From NCBI RefSeq assembly GCF_045062745.1, contig NZ_JBJGED010000032.1:24543-88542 (forward strand): DNA of 64,000 nt, given 5' to 3'. This DNA comes from Paenibacillus_AA sp045062745. GTDB taxonomy: Bacteria > Bacillota > Bacilli > Paenibacillales > NBRC-103111. The notes below the pieces were generated by a model that was not told where the DNA came from, did not search any database, and saw only the letters and a list, made by a program, of their open reading frames with translations. The position numbers were made by a program, and so were the translations under genes. The stretch's first letter is position 1. Every line of letters begins with the position of its first letter. Below, piece after piece: positions 42,157 to 50,942 of the stretch.

Positions 42157-43677
42157 TTAATTCGTAGTGAAGGCCACTTGTCCTGCCGTAGCCCAGGCGC
42201 CTACCGGAGTGGCCGTATACGTCGTGCCCGCAGACAGCTTCGTGTTGGCCGGCAGATCGAACACGCCTACCGCGCCTTTGCGGCTCGAGTATTTGTACGT
42301 TGCGGTCAGCTTATCGCCATTCGGGGCGGTCAGCAGCACGCTGCGGCCGGAGAACAGCTCGTCGCCCGGGTCTTGGGCAAGAGTCACGTTGATCGAAGTC
42401 TCGCTCGTCGCCTCAGCCTTTACCACTTCGAGCGGAGCGACTGAAGCCGCTACGAACGAAGCGTTCGCGATGTTCGCCCAGTCCGAAGTGACGGTATATT
42501 TCACGCCAGGCGTCAGTACCGTACCTTCAGGCAGACGGAACTTCGGCTCTTGACGGCCATCGGTCGACTGGGTGAACGGCACATAGCGGGCCACGATCGG
42601 CTGTCCGCCCTCCGCAGCGATCGTCACCGATCTCGCTTGCATGGACGAGATGACCTGATACTCGCGGCCGTCCGCCTGATTGCGTTCGTCGAGGATGAAG
42701 GCGTTCGAGCCGCGACCCGCGCTGTAAGCGGAGATCACGTAGCCGTAGTCGACGACGCCGTTCGCCTTGAGCGACTCCAGCTCGAACGTATCGTTCGTCA
42801 CTTGCGTCGCCTTCGTCATCTCGAGCTTAGTTCCGCTGCCTATGAAGGAGCCGGCGCGCTCGCCTTTATATGTGAGCTTATAGTCGGTGCCCGCTTTCTG
42901 AACGGAAGTCGGTACGATATAGGTGGCGATCGAGCCGGTCTTCAGTCGCGGCATGTTCGTCAGCGACAGCCCGTCATTGAACACGAAGTCGGCCTTCGCC
43001 TTGTCGAACGCTTCGTTCGCCGCTGTCAGCGGCTTGTCGAAGGTGACGATCAGCGTAATGGCGTTCAGCGCCGTTACACTTTTGATCTTCGCCTGCTCGG
43101 ACGGAATCGCCTTGTGCGCGGTACGCAGCAGGTAAGCCGCTTCTCCGCGGGAGGCGTTGTCGCTCACCGAGAAGTGGCGGTCCAGCCAGGACTTCACCGA
43201 CAATACGTCGCGCCCCAGCGCTTTCGCAACGATCTGCACGAGCTCATCGTCCGTCACCGTTCCGTTCGGGTTGAACTGACCGCTCGGCGCGGCCATAATC
43301 CCCAGGCCGACGACTTCGGACGCATAGTCGGCATACCAGGCATCCGCGCTCACATCACTCAGGCTAGGCGGAGTTTGCACTTTGCCATCCAAGTCGAACG
43401 TCTTCACGACCATCTTCGCCAGCTCGGCGCGGGTAATACGATTGAAGGCGCGCAGCGACTGGTCTTCATAGCCGTGGACGATCCCCATCCCGAGCAAATC
43501 TTTCATCGCCGCTTCCAGCTCTTGCAACAGGGAGGCTGCGGATGGGCTCGGCGTGGCCGAGATCGAGGCTGCAGCAGGAGCAGCCGCGTGCACACTTGGT
43601 ATCGTAAAGGGGAGAGAGGCGGTTCCGATCAAGGAAGCGGCCATTACCGCGGTTAATGTTTTCAAACGCTTGTTCAT
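42157..43677 (-). CDS. S-layer homology (SLH) domain surface protein
   Basis: 506 residues. A signal peptide ends near residue 32 (SVHAAAP). SLH modules occupy about 50-190 (GIVHGYEDQSLRAFNRITRAELAKMVV in blocks, DAWYADYASEVVGLGIM, GQFNPNGTVTDDELVQIVAKAL), which bind pyruvylated cell-wall polymer. The rest consists of Ig-like beta domains (about 200-505). It probably is a surface adhesin or structural protein. Upstream lie two GTTTATATT repeats and the two-component pair, suggesting direct control. AGGAGG precedes the ATG. Confidence 0.9.
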   Translation of the reverse strand: MNKRLKTLTAVMAASLIGTASLPFTIPSVHAAAPAAASISATPSPSAASLLQELEAAMKDLLGMGIVHGYEDQSLRAFNRITRAELAKMVVKTFDLDGKVQTPPSLSDVSADAWYADYASEVVGLGIMAAPSGQFNPNGTVTDDELVQIVAKALGRDVLSVKSWLDRHFSVSDNASRGEAAYLLRTAHKAIPSEQAKIKSVTALNAITLIVTFDKPLTAANEAFDKAKADFVFNDGLSLTNMPRLKTGSIATYIVPTSVQKAGTDYKLTYKGERAGSFIGSGTKLEMTKATQVTNDTFELESLKANGVVDYGYVISAYSAGRGSNAFILDERNQADGREYQVISSMQARSVTIAAEGGQPIVARYVPFTQSTDGRQEPKFRLPEGTVLTPGVKYTVTSDWANIANASFVAASVAPLEVVKAEATSETSINVTLAQDPGDELFSGRSVLLTAPNGDKLTATYKYSSRKGAVGVFDLPANTKLSAGTTYTATPVGAWATAGQVAFTTN

Positions 43678-43721
43678 TGTGAGTTCCTCCTCATGGATTG
43701 TTGTGGATCGGGTCTACAACA

Positions 43722-43801
43722 AGAATGATAGAGGATCATTCTAAACAGGCTCGAAACGACTTCTTAACAAAATATAAACCGGCTCTAAAAAGAATATAAA
43801 C
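43722..43801 (-). promoter_or_regulatory. Response-regulator-type direct repeats and hairpin before the SLH gene
   Basis: Minus strand GTTTATATT occurs twice (43801-43793 and 43779-43771), a 22-bp pitch of two helical turns. A hairpin AGAATGAT/ATCATTCT (43722-43742) and a possible -10 TAGAAT overlap just downstream. Candidate activation site for the neighbouring regulator. Confidence 0.5.
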
Positions 43802-44494
43802 TCAAACGGTAAACCGATACCCCGCTCCCCACAGCGTCTCGATGTACTGCGGGTTCGACGGGTCGGCCTCCAGCTTCTCGCGGAGCTTGCGGATATGAAC
43901 GGTGACGGTGGCGATATCGCCATTCGAGTCGAGGCCCCAGATGCGCTCGAACAGCTCCTCCTTGCTGAAGACGCGATTCGGGTGGGTCGATAGAAATTCC
44001 AGCAAATCGAACTCCCTGGTCGTAAATGCCACCTCTCGATCGCGTACGTACACGCGCCGCGACGCGCGGTCGATCCGCAGGCCGCGAATGCGGATCTCTT
44101 CCGAGGCCTTCGGCTCCTTCTTCGCGAGGAGCCGTTCGTAGCGGGCCAAGTGGGCCTTCGCCCGCGCCACCAGCTCGCTAGGGCTGAATGGCTTGGTGAT
44201 ATAATCGTCCGCGCCCAGGTTGAACGCCCGGATCTTGTCGATCTCTTCATTCTTGGCCGAGACGATCAGGATCGGCACTTCCTTCGCCTCGCGCAGCCGG
44301 CGGCACAGCTCGTACCCGTCCAAGCCGGGGAGCTGCAAATCGACGATCACCAGGCTGTAGTCCCGTTGCAACGCGAGCTTCAGCCCTTCGCTGCCGGTGT
44401 GGCACAGGTCGACCGAGAACCCGTTCAGCTCGAAATAGTCACGCTCCAACTGGGCAATAGTCGTCTCGTCTTCAATGATGAGGATGCGTGTCAT
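43802..44494 (-). CDS. OmpR/PhoB-family response regulator
   Basis: 230 residues from ATG 44494, preceded by AAGGAGG; an ATG at 44518 would contain that ribosome site. Receiver domain with Asp8/Asp9-type pocket, phosphoacceptor Asp52 in VDLQLPG and YITKPF. A winged-helix output domain follows (TVTVHIRKLREKLEADP, TLWGAGYRF). It overlaps the histidine kinase gene by 23 bases. The S-layer-domain gene begins 124 bases downstream and is the likely target. Confidence 0.94.
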   Translation of the reverse strand: MTRILIIEDETTIAQLERDYFELNGFSVDLCHTGSEGLKLALQRDYSLVIVDLQLPGLDGYELCRRLREAKEVPILIVSAKNEEIDKIRAFNLGADDYITKPFSPSELVARAKAHLARYERLLAKKEPKASEEIRIRGLRIDRASRRVYVRDREVAFTTREFDLLEFLSTHPNRVFSKEELFERIWGLDSNGDIATVTVHIRKLREKLEADPSNPQYIETLWGAGYRFTV

Positions 44495-45992
44495 CCGTAT
44501 CGGAGCCTCCTTCTTCATTCTGGGTCACCGAACGCGGCTGGGCGCGCTTCAGCGTGAAGTACAGGCTCGTGCCGAGCCCGGGTTCGCTGGTGGCCCAAAT
44601 GCGGCCCCCGTGCCCTTCGATGATTTGCTTGGCAATGGCGAGCCCGAGTCCGCTGCCTCCGGTGGCCGAATTCCGGGACGGCTCCGCCCGGTAGAACCGC
44701 TCGAAGATATGCGGGATCGCCTCCGGCGGGATGCCGCTGCCGTTATCCCGGATCTCTACGGTAACCGCATCCGGCTTCACATGTAGAGCGAGCTGGATAC
44801 GAGGAACTTCCTTATCCGAATATTTCATCGCGTTCCCGACGATATTAAGCACGATGCGCTTCAACTGGCTAAGATCGGCAATCACTTCAATGCCCGGCTC
44901 CGGCCGCAGCATCCAGGCGATGGACGCGCCCTTCGCTTCCAGCTCGTAGCGCAGCTCCTCCATGCAATCGTCCAGGAATCGGACGATGTCCACATGCTCG
45001 AACGTGAACGGGAATTGCTTCAGATCCAGCTTCGCGTACAGGAACAGCTCGTCCACCAGCTTGTCCATCGCCACGGCCTTGGAATAAATGATGTCCACAT
45101 ATTGCTCTAGCTTCTCCGGCGTATTCGCCACTCCGTCCCGAATGCCTTCGACATACCCTTTGATGTTCGTAATCGGCGTTTTCAGATCATGCGAGATGTT
45201 CGACAGGAGCGCCTTCCGGTTCTCTTCATCCTGCAAGCGCAGCTGCACGGACTCCTGTAGCCGCTGCCGCATGCTCTCGAACGCCTCGTTCAGCTGGCCG
45301 ATCTCATCCTTCGTATTCAGGTCGAGCCTGAACTGCAAGTCGCCTTCCTTGATCCGCTCCGCCGAGCCCCGCAGCCTATTGAGCGGTTTGACCACACTGC
45401 GTGTAATCCACCTGTACAGCAGCACATTGGCTACGATCACGACACCCAGCAGCAGAACGGAGAGAATCGGCAGCAGCCGGCGCGTCAGCTCGGCGAACGG
45501 ACTGCGCTCCCGGATGACGAAGATGCTGCCCCGGGCGCCGTCGGTATATTTGAAATCGAATTTGGCGTACCCATAGAAGCGCTCTCCGATATTGAACGTA
45601 TTGCGAATCTGATTGTTGTTCAGCTCATACGGCGGAAGCGCGTCCTTCAACTGAGGCTGGTCGAAGGTGTACGACTCGAACACGGTATTGCTTTCCCGGC
45701 GAACGAGCAGGCCGGCCTTCTCCGTCCGAAGCTTGTACTCGTAGTCCATCAGCAGCTTGTCATTCAGCAGGGTGTCAGGCTCGGACTTGGCGATATATTT
45801 CAGCTCGAAATAAATCGATTCCTGAGTGGCGGTGAGCGGGTTCAACCGGTAATGGCCTTTATAAAAATCTTTCAAGCTGTGCAGCTCTCCGGTCGACGCC
45901 ACCGTGTACAGGCCGGAAGCGATTACGAACATCAGCAGGCTGATGAGCAGCATTGCGGTATAGGACAACAGCAGTTTGATGCGGATCGACAT
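44472..45992 (-). CDS. Membrane sensor histidine kinase (HAMP, HisKA, HATPase)
   Basis: 506 residues from ATG 45992 with GGGGAGGTGG upstream. Two membrane helices (about 5-30 and 165-190) enclose an extracytoplasmic sensor of about 135 residues. HAMP (VKPLNRLRGSAERIKEGDLQF), H-box SHDLKTPITNIKGY, N-box NIVGNAMKYS, DNGSGIP and GSGLGLAIAK are intact. It phosphorylates the overlapping regulator. Because the targets are apparently an S-layer and an ankyrin lipoprotein, an envelope signal is plausible. Confidence 0.94.
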   Translation of the reverse strand: MSIRIKLLLSYTAMLLISLLMFVIASGLYTVASTGELHSLKDFYKGHYRLNPLTATQESIYFELKYIAKSEPDTLLNDKLLMDYEYKLRTEKAGLLVRRESNTVFESYTFDQPQLKDALPPYELNNNQIRNTFNIGERFYGYAKFDFKYTDGARGSIFVIRERSPFAELTRRLLPILSVLLLGVVIVANVLLYRWITRSVVKPLNRLRGSAERIKEGDLQFRLDLNTKDEIGQLNEAFESMRQRLQESVQLRLQDEENRKALLSNISHDLKTPITNIKGYVEGIRDGVANTPEKLEQYVDIIYSKAVAMDKLVDELFLYAKLDLKQFPFTFEHVDIVRFLDDCMEELRYELEAKGASIAWMLRPEPGIEVIADLSQLKRIVLNIVGNAMKYSDKEVPRIQLALHVKPDAVTVEIRDNGSGIPPEAIPHIFERFYRAEPSRNSATGGSGLGLAIAKQIIEGHGGRIWATSEPGLGTSLYFTLKRAQPRSVTQNEEGGSDTDDTHPHH

Positions 45993-46110
45993 CGCTTCCA
46001 CCTCCCCGGGCCGATTTCGAAGCTATTATGCGCAGACTGCGAATCCGGCAAACGTTGACCCCATTATAGCAGGTTGCGAGCTGTCTGCAAGAAGGCGATT
46101 CCTGTCCGGC

Positions 46111-46884
46111 TCAAACATCGAGAATATATCGGGCCGCCGGGCTGATGCGATCGTAAGTCGCTTTGCGGATATACTCTCTTTGGTTCAGCTGCTGTCCATG
46201 CTCGCGTGCCGTGTAGTAGCAGTGGCAAGCGCGGCGCGTTCGTTTCGACCGGTTCATCGTCCCCCCGTGCCAGGTATGCGCGTTGAACACAACCACGGTT
46301 CCGGCCGGAGCCACCGCCAACATTTCGTCGGGATGAGCATCCGCCGGATCCGCCATATAATCGCTTACACCGCCGTCCAGATGATGGGATCCGGGGACGA
46401 TTCGAGTGGCGCCATTGTCCGGGGTGAAATCGTCGATCATCCAAAGGCTGTTGACCACATGGAACGGAGTTCCCTTAGGATGTTTGCCCCAATCGGCATG
46501 CAACGGCTGGCGGCCTTCTCCGGGTATGGCGTCGCGCGCATTCAGCGAGGAGAGCTTGAACTCCCGGTTCAGCACGTGATACACGGCCGCGAGCACCTGG
46601 GGATGGGTATACATCCGATCGAAAATATCCCCCTTATTAACCAAGTCGGCCAGCCGGCGCGTCCCTTTTTCCTGATGCACCTCCGTACCTGCGGAAGCGC
46701 CCTCCTTGACCATCAAGTGCTCATATTTGTCACGTAGGGCTTCCAACCAAGCAGCATCCATAACGTCCGGCAAAAAAAGGTACCCGTGCTCATCGAGAAA
46801 CTGCTTTTGCTCCTGGGTTAAAGTAGTATCGGTTACGCCCAACGCGGCAAGCGCCTCTTGAATATTGCTAATCTCGCTTCCCAT
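46111..46884 (-). CDS. Phytanoyl-CoA dioxygenase (PhyH) family protein
   Basis: 257 residues, cupin-like Fe(II)/2-oxoglutarate oxygenase. The metal triad is visible as PLHADWG (HxD) and FNAHTWHGG (distal His), followed by the Arg region KRTRRACHCYY that would bind 2-oxoglutarate. It hydroxylates an unknown small substrate. It is divergent from an AraC regulator, 134 bases apart, which probably controls it. AGGAGGA lies upstream of ATG 46884. Confidence 0.88.
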   Translation of the reverse strand: MGSEISNIQEALAALGVTDTTLTQEQKQFLDEHGYLFLPDVMDAAWLEALRDKYEHLMVKEGASAGTEVHQEKGTRRLADLVNKGDIFDRMYTHPQVLAAVYHVLNREFKLSSLNARDAIPGEGRQPLHADWGKHPKGTPFHVVNSLWMIDDFTPDNGATRIVPGSHHLDGGVSDYMADPADAHPDEMLAVAPAGTVVVFNAHTWHGGTMNRSKRTRRACHCYYTAREHGQQLNQREYIRKATYDRISPAARYILDV

Positions 46885-47018
46885 CACGACAGTCCTCCTA
46901 ATATTTCATTTTTGTTTGATTTAAATTCATTATAGGCAGGAAGAGGATGCATCCGGTATGATAGAAATTGATCAATTCCTATGCGATCTTGCTCGAAGTG
47001 CCCGAGGAGGCGAAAGGG

Positions 47019-47858
47019 ATGGAATGGCTTCGACCGAACGAAATCCCTCAATTGCTGCATGCCGGAATCTTCCGTCTGAAGCCGGGTGAGCCGTTCGAAT
47101 TCGAGCTGCATCTGCACGACGATTTCACGGAGCTGCTGTTTATTCGGGACGGCTACGGCCGGTTCGTGATCGGCGGACAGGAATATCAAGTTGGGCCGCG
47201 CAGCATGTTGGTGTACAACGAAGGCGTGTGGCACGAGGAGCATTCGAATCGCGAACAGGAGTTTGACGCGGTTTATTTTGCGTTTCGGGGCGTGCGCATC
47301 GGGGATCTGCCGTCCAATCATGTAACGGGAGCTGATGAGACGGCAGTGGTGCAATTTCACGAGGAGTTTTACCGGGTGGACGAGCATCTGACGAGAATCA
47401 TCCGCGAGTTCCACAGCGGGGAACCGGAATCGGGCAGTGCCGCCAATTATGCACTCGGCTCGCTGCTCGTAGATATCGTTCGGATCATGAGGCATTCCCA
47501 ATCCCGCCCCTCCCTTCGAAATGCCCCTTCTACGATCGCCGTCGTCGCCAAAACTTACATTCAGAAGCATTATGGGAAGGAACTCACCCTGCCGGAATTG
47601 GCGGATGCCGTCTACACAAGCCCGTACCACTTATGCCGGCTGTTCAAAAAGGAAACGGGCCGTACGCCGATTCAGTATTTGATTGAATATAGGATGGAAG
47701 TGGCCAAGCATTTGCTCGTTACCACCGACGAAACCTTAGAGCAGATTGCCGAACGGATCGGTTATGCCAGCGCGACGCATTTTCAGAATTTGTTTCGCAA
47801 GGTTGCCGGTATGCCTCCCGGCCGGTTCCGCAGATTGCATAAGGGCGAATCAGACTAG
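47019..47858 (+). CDS. AraC-family regulator with N-terminal cupin sensor
   Basis: 279 residues from ATG 47019, with GAGGAGG eight bases upstream. The N-terminal cupin (about 15-95; HLHDDFTELLFIRDGYGRF in blocks, RSMLVYNEGVWHEEH) may bind a sugar or small acid. Two helix-turn-helix motifs lie in the last 100 residues (LTLPELADAVYTSPYHLCRLFKKETGRTP, LEQIAERIGYASATHFQNLFRKVAG). It probably activates the divergent PhyH dioxygenase gene. Confidence 0.92.
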   Translation: MEWLRPNEIPQLLHAGIFRLKPGEPFEFELHLHDDFTELLFIRDGYGRFVIGGQEYQVGPRSMLVYNEGVWHEEHSNREQEFDAVYFAFRGVRIGDLPSNHVTGADETAVVQFHEEFYRVDEHLTRIIREFHSGEPESGSAANYALGSLLVDIVRIMRHSQSRPSLRNAPSTIAVVAKTYIQKHYGKELTLPELADAVYTSPYHLCRLFKKETGRTPIQYLIEYRMEVAKHLLVTTDETLEQIAERIGYASATHFQNLFRKVAGMPPGRFRRLHKGESD

Positions 47859-47877
47859 TCATGGAAAACGTAGGGCA

Positions 47878-47906
47878 TTGTCAGCGGGCGCGAGCTGTGC
47901 TATGCT
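47878..47906 (+). promoter_or_regulatory. Promoter of the queF operon
   Basis: TTGTCA (47878-47883), 17 bases, TATGCT (47901-47906). The transcript would begin near 47913, about 40 bases before the preQ1 aptamer. Confidence 0.7.
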
Positions 47907-47950
47907 TCGGGGGTACGCCAATTGAAGAAGAAAATCCGGAGCCCGCTCCG

Positions 47951-47985
47951 GGAGAGGTTCGGAAACTCCCTCTATAAAAAACTAA
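47951..47985 (+). promoter_or_regulatory. preQ1-I riboswitch aptamer
   Basis: GGAGAGGTTC, loop GGAAA, CTCCCTCT, then ATAAAAAACTAA reproduce the class-I preQ1 aptamer: the P1 stem AGAGG/CCTCT and the A-rich tail that forms the H-type pseudoknot. It lies 148 bases before queF. The expression platform is less clear: a T-run at 48003-48008 follows an imperfect AGC/GCT stem, so transcription attenuation is possible. Confidence 0.92.
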
Positions 47986-48132
47986 CGACAAGCACCCGCG
48001 GCTATTTTTTCGTGTCTTCGCCTGCGGAGTGTGTATTTATTCGTGCTGTTTGCGTAGGACATTTCCGAAATCTCATTCTTCTTTTTGCCAAGGTCCGCGG
48101 GGCCGATGCGAAAACGAGAGGAGATTTTTTTT

Positions 48133-48654
48133 ATGAAGCCAGAATCAGGGGCCAGCCACGCGGGCAGGAGCGCGGAGGAGCTGAAGGACATTACGCTGCT
48201 CGGCAACCAGGGCACGAAGTATCCGTTCCACTACGCGCCGGAGGTGCTCGAAGCGTTCGACAACAAGCATCCGGGGCGCGACTATTTCGTCAAGTTCAAT
48301 TGCCCGGAGTTCACCAGCCTGTGCCCGATGACGGGGCAGCCGGATTTCGCCACGATCTACATCTCGTACATCCCCGACGTGCGGATGGTGGAGAGCAAGT
48401 CGCTCAAGCTGTACTTGTTCAGCTTCCGCAACCATGGGGATTTCCACGAGGACTGCATGAACATCATCATGAACGACCTGATCGAGCTGATGCAGCCGAA
48501 GTACATCGAAGTGTGGGGCAAGTTCACCCCGCGCGGAGGCATCTCGATCGACCCCTATTGCAACTGGGGGCAGCCCGGGACGAAGTATGAGCGGATGGCG
48601 GAGCATCGTCTGCTGAACCATGATCTCTATCCTGAAAAAGTGGATAACCGTTAA
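48133..48654 (+). CDS. queF: NADPH-dependent 7-cyano-7-deazaguanine reductase QueF
   Basis: 173 residues, unimodular (YkvM-type) QueF. The motif SLCPMTGQPDFAT contains catalytic Cys64 (thioimide with the nitrile) and Asp71, as in the Bacillus enzyme. It reduces preQ0 to preQ1 in queuosine synthesis. GAGAGGAGA precedes ATG 48133. A preQ1-I riboswitch lies in the leader, so product represses it. The YhhQ-like transporter gene follows by 15 bases. Confidence 0.95.
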   Translation: MKPESGASHAGRSAEELKDITLLGNQGTKYPFHYAPEVLEAFDNKHPGRDYFVKFNCPEFTSLCPMTGQPDFATIYISYIPDVRMVESKSLKLYLFSFRNHGDFHEDCMNIIMNDLIELMQPKYIEVWGKFTPRGGISIDPYCNWGQPGTKYERMAEHRLLNHDLYPEKVDNR

Positions 48655-48669
48655 GGAGGCGTTCGGATT

Positions 48670-49212
48670 ATGAAAAGTGTATGGATTGTGTGCTACCTGC
48701 TCAGCATTTCCCTGGCCAATGTGCTCACCGCGAGCAGCGACCCGCTCGTCTGGGGCAACTTCATCGTGCCGGTCGGCTCGTTCCTCATCGGAGCGACGTT
48801 CATCCTGCGCGACCTCGTGCAGAACGCGATCGGCCGCCGGAACACGTATTTCGTGATCGGAGCGGCCATGGTGCTCTCGGCGATTACCTCGTCCGCGCTG
48901 GGCGACACGCTGTGGATTACGTTCGCTTCCGCGATCACGTTCCTGTTCTCGGAGACGACCGATACCGAGATCTATACGCGGCTGAAGCTGCCCATGTCGA
49001 TGAAGGTGCTGTACAGCGGCATCGTCGGCGGCGCGCTCGACAGCGTCATATTCGTCATCATCGGCCTGTCGCCGCTCGGAGCGGGCTTCCTCCCCTGGGA
49101 CATGGTCGGCTACGCGATTATCGGACAGATCGTCGTGAAGACGGTCATGCAGCTGCTCGGCTCCGGCGTGGTGCAGGTGCTGCCGGTTGGACGGCGGACG
49201 CTGCAAGGGTAA
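48670..49212 (+). CDS. Queuosine precursor transporter (YhhQ/VUT family)
   Basis: 180 residues, about six membrane helices. The family signature is LANVLTASSDP near the start, TFILRDLVQNAIGRR after helix two, and TDTEIYTRLKL. YhhQ proteins import preQ0/preQ1. It lies 15 bases behind queF with AAGGAGG, so it falls under the same riboswitch and joins synthesis with salvage of the queuosine precursor. Confidence 0.88.
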   Translation: MKSVWIVCYLLSISLANVLTASSDPLVWGNFIVPVGSFLIGATFILRDLVQNAIGRRNTYFVIGAAMVLSAITSSALGDTLWITFASAITFLFSETTDTEIYTRLKLPMSMKVLYSGIVGGALDSVIFVIIGLSPLGAGFLPWDMVGYAIIGQIVVKTVMQLLGSGVVQVLPVGRRTLQG

Positions 49213-49222
49213 CCCCGTCCGT

Positions 49223-49291
49223 CTATCTTGTTAGGCAAAACTTACTATTAAGCTTAGTTCCCTAACAGGTTTTGACTCGTTTGCGCCGAAA
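49223..49291 (-). repeat. 69-nt palindromic dispersed repeat, copy 2
   Basis: Reverse-strand relative of 17325-17393 (58 of 69 positions). Its arms read CTTGTTAGG and CCTAACAGG. One A-T pair of copy 1 is a T-A pair here, keeping the stem. Confidence 0.8.
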
Positions 49292-49334
49292 CACGTTGAA
49301 CAAGGATCGATTACGGGTCCCTTCGTGGGCCTTA

Positions 49335-49378
49335 AAAGACCGCTGCCACATTTATTCCTGGCGACGGTCTTTTTTCTT
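49335..49378 (+). terminator. Strong terminator of the queF operon
   Basis: AAAGACCG and GCCA pair with TGGC and CGGTCTTT, followed by TTTTCTTTT. Confidence 0.85.
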
Positions 49379-49403
49379 TTGACGCTTGGTTTGCTTGTTT
49401 TCG

Positions 49404-49433
49404 TTGACAGCCTAAAAATGCACGCCCTACAAT
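49404..49433 (+). promoter_or_regulatory. Promoter of the nucleotidyltransferase gene
   Basis: TTGACA (49404-49409), 18 bases, TACAAT (49428-49433), 50 bases before the start codon. Confidence 0.7.
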
Positions 49434-49482
49434 ACAAGTAACAAACAGGTACATATAACTTTTGATCGCGAAAGGAGTTTTC

Positions 49483-50856
49483 ATGAAGACCGCCATTATT
49501 TTAGCGGCAGGATCCGGCACCAAGATGTGGCCCTTTGCCGAGGTTCGCCCCAAAGCCATGATACCGGTTGCCAATCGTCCGATCGTATGGCACCAGGTCG
49601 AGCTTTTAGAGGGACTGGGATTTGAAAATATCATCATTGTAGGCGGCAGTAAAGCGGAGCAAATCCGTCATTGCTTTCGGAAGGATACGCACGTAAAGGT
49701 CGTGCAAACGCAGCCGGACAAAGGGACGGCCTTTTCGCTGCTTTCCGCCAAACCGTTAGTTCAGGATTCCGCCTTCCTGGTGCTTTATGGGGACACCTTG
49801 CTGGACGGGGCGGATGTGGAACGAATGATCGCGCGTTTCGAAGCCGGTCCATATGAAGCGCTTGCGCTGGTGGATCCGCTGAAGGAAGAGCTGCCCCAGG
49901 ATTGGATCTGCTGCACATTGTCGGAGGACAAGCTGGATCAGATCATGGGACATCCCCGCAGGCCGTTCACGCACCGTTTTTGCGCATTCGCGTTCGCCGA
50001 TACGTTCTGGCCCTATGTGGAGACGAATTCTGGATTATTCACCCATGTTCAGGTTGGGACGATGCCGCCTTTGGAAGGATTTCTGGAAATGTCGGTTGCG
50101 GATTATCTCCAAGAGGGAAACGTTGTACCGGCAGTTGAAGCGAAGGGCCTGTTCCTGGATCTGGATAAGCCCTGGCATATTCTTACGGCAAACCAGAGGG
50201 TAGCGAAACTCCAATGCGACCGCTTGACCGATCATATCCTCGGGGAAGGAGCTTCGATCCATCCCAGTGCAGCTATCGATGGCTTTGTGAAGTTGGGGAA
50301 GGGCAGCATCATCGGACGCAACGTGGTGATCAAAGGGAACGTCATCGTAGGCGATCATACGACCATTGAGAACGGGGCCATTCTGGGTGGAAACAATATG
50401 ATTGGGGACCATACGTACATAGGCAATTATTGCCAGGTGTCGGCGGGATCCGTTATTGGCCATAAATGCATCGTAACGCATTGTGCGGAAATTTCCGGTA
50501 TGATTATGGATGTTGTTCATTTGTCGCATTATTTGGAGTTTTACGGCATAATCGGAAGCCATACCGACCTTGGGGCGGCTACGGTGTGCGGGACGCTTCG
50601 GTATGACGACCGCTATACGATGCATAGGGTGAAAGGACGTCGCGAATACCCGCGAGAGCATGCGAACGCCAGCTATATGGGCGATTATGCGAGGACCGGC
50701 GTCAACGCAATTCTGATGCCCGGCTGCAAGGTAGGCATCTACAGCATTGTCGGGGCTGGGGTCATCGTGGAGGAAGACTTGCCGAATCGGACGTCGATCT
50801 ATCAGAAGCAGGAGCTGGTTCGCAGGGAATGGGGACCGGAGCAATATGGGTGGTAG
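49483..50856 (+). CDS. Sugar-1-phosphate nucleotidyltransferase with left-handed beta-helix (GlmU-like)
   Basis: 457 residues from ATG 49483 with AAAGGAG upstream. The N-terminal nucleotidyltransferase has LAAGSGTKM, with Lys for the usual Arg, and RPKAMIPVANRP. The C-terminal third has hexapeptide repeats of a left-handed beta-helix (IIGRNVVIKGNVIVGDHTTIENGAI in blocks), the acyltransferase fold of GlmU. It probably makes an activated amino sugar for envelope or exopolysaccharide. It is a single gene with its own promoter, distinct from the usual glmU-prs locus, so it is likely a paralogue. Confidence 0.85.
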   Translation: MKTAIILAAGSGTKMWPFAEVRPKAMIPVANRPIVWHQVELLEGLGFENIIIVGGSKAEQIRHCFRKDTHVKVVQTQPDKGTAFSLLSAKPLVQDSAFLVLYGDTLLDGADVERMIARFEAGPYEALALVDPLKEELPQDWICCTLSEDKLDQIMGHPRRPFTHRFCAFAFADTFWPYVETNSGLFTHVQVGTMPPLEGFLEMSVADYLQEGNVVPAVEAKGLFLDLDKPWHILTANQRVAKLQCDRLTDHILGEGASIHPSAAIDGFVKLGKGSIIGRNVVIKGNVIVGDHTTIENGAILGGNNMIGDHTYIGNYCQVSAGSVIGHKCIVTHCAEISGMIMDVVHLSHYLEFYGIIGSHTDLGAATVCGTLRYDDRYTMHRVKGRREYPREHANASYMGDYARTGVNAILMPGCKVGIYSIVGAGVIVEEDLPNRTSIYQKQELVRREWGPEQYGW

Positions 50857-50867
50857 CTTAAGCATAA

Positions 50868-50896
50868 AATCCCCTGACAGCGGTTGTCAGGGGATT
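50868..50896. terminator. Perfect 12-bp hairpin after the nucleotidyltransferase gene
   Basis: AATCCCCTGACA pairs with TGTCAGGGGATT around GCGGT. No T tract follows, so it may be a weak terminator or an RNA-stabilising stem. Confidence 0.6.
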
Positions 50897-50942
50897 CGCT
50901 GTATACTGGGCCTACTCAGAAATAATTAGGAGGCGCTATGAA

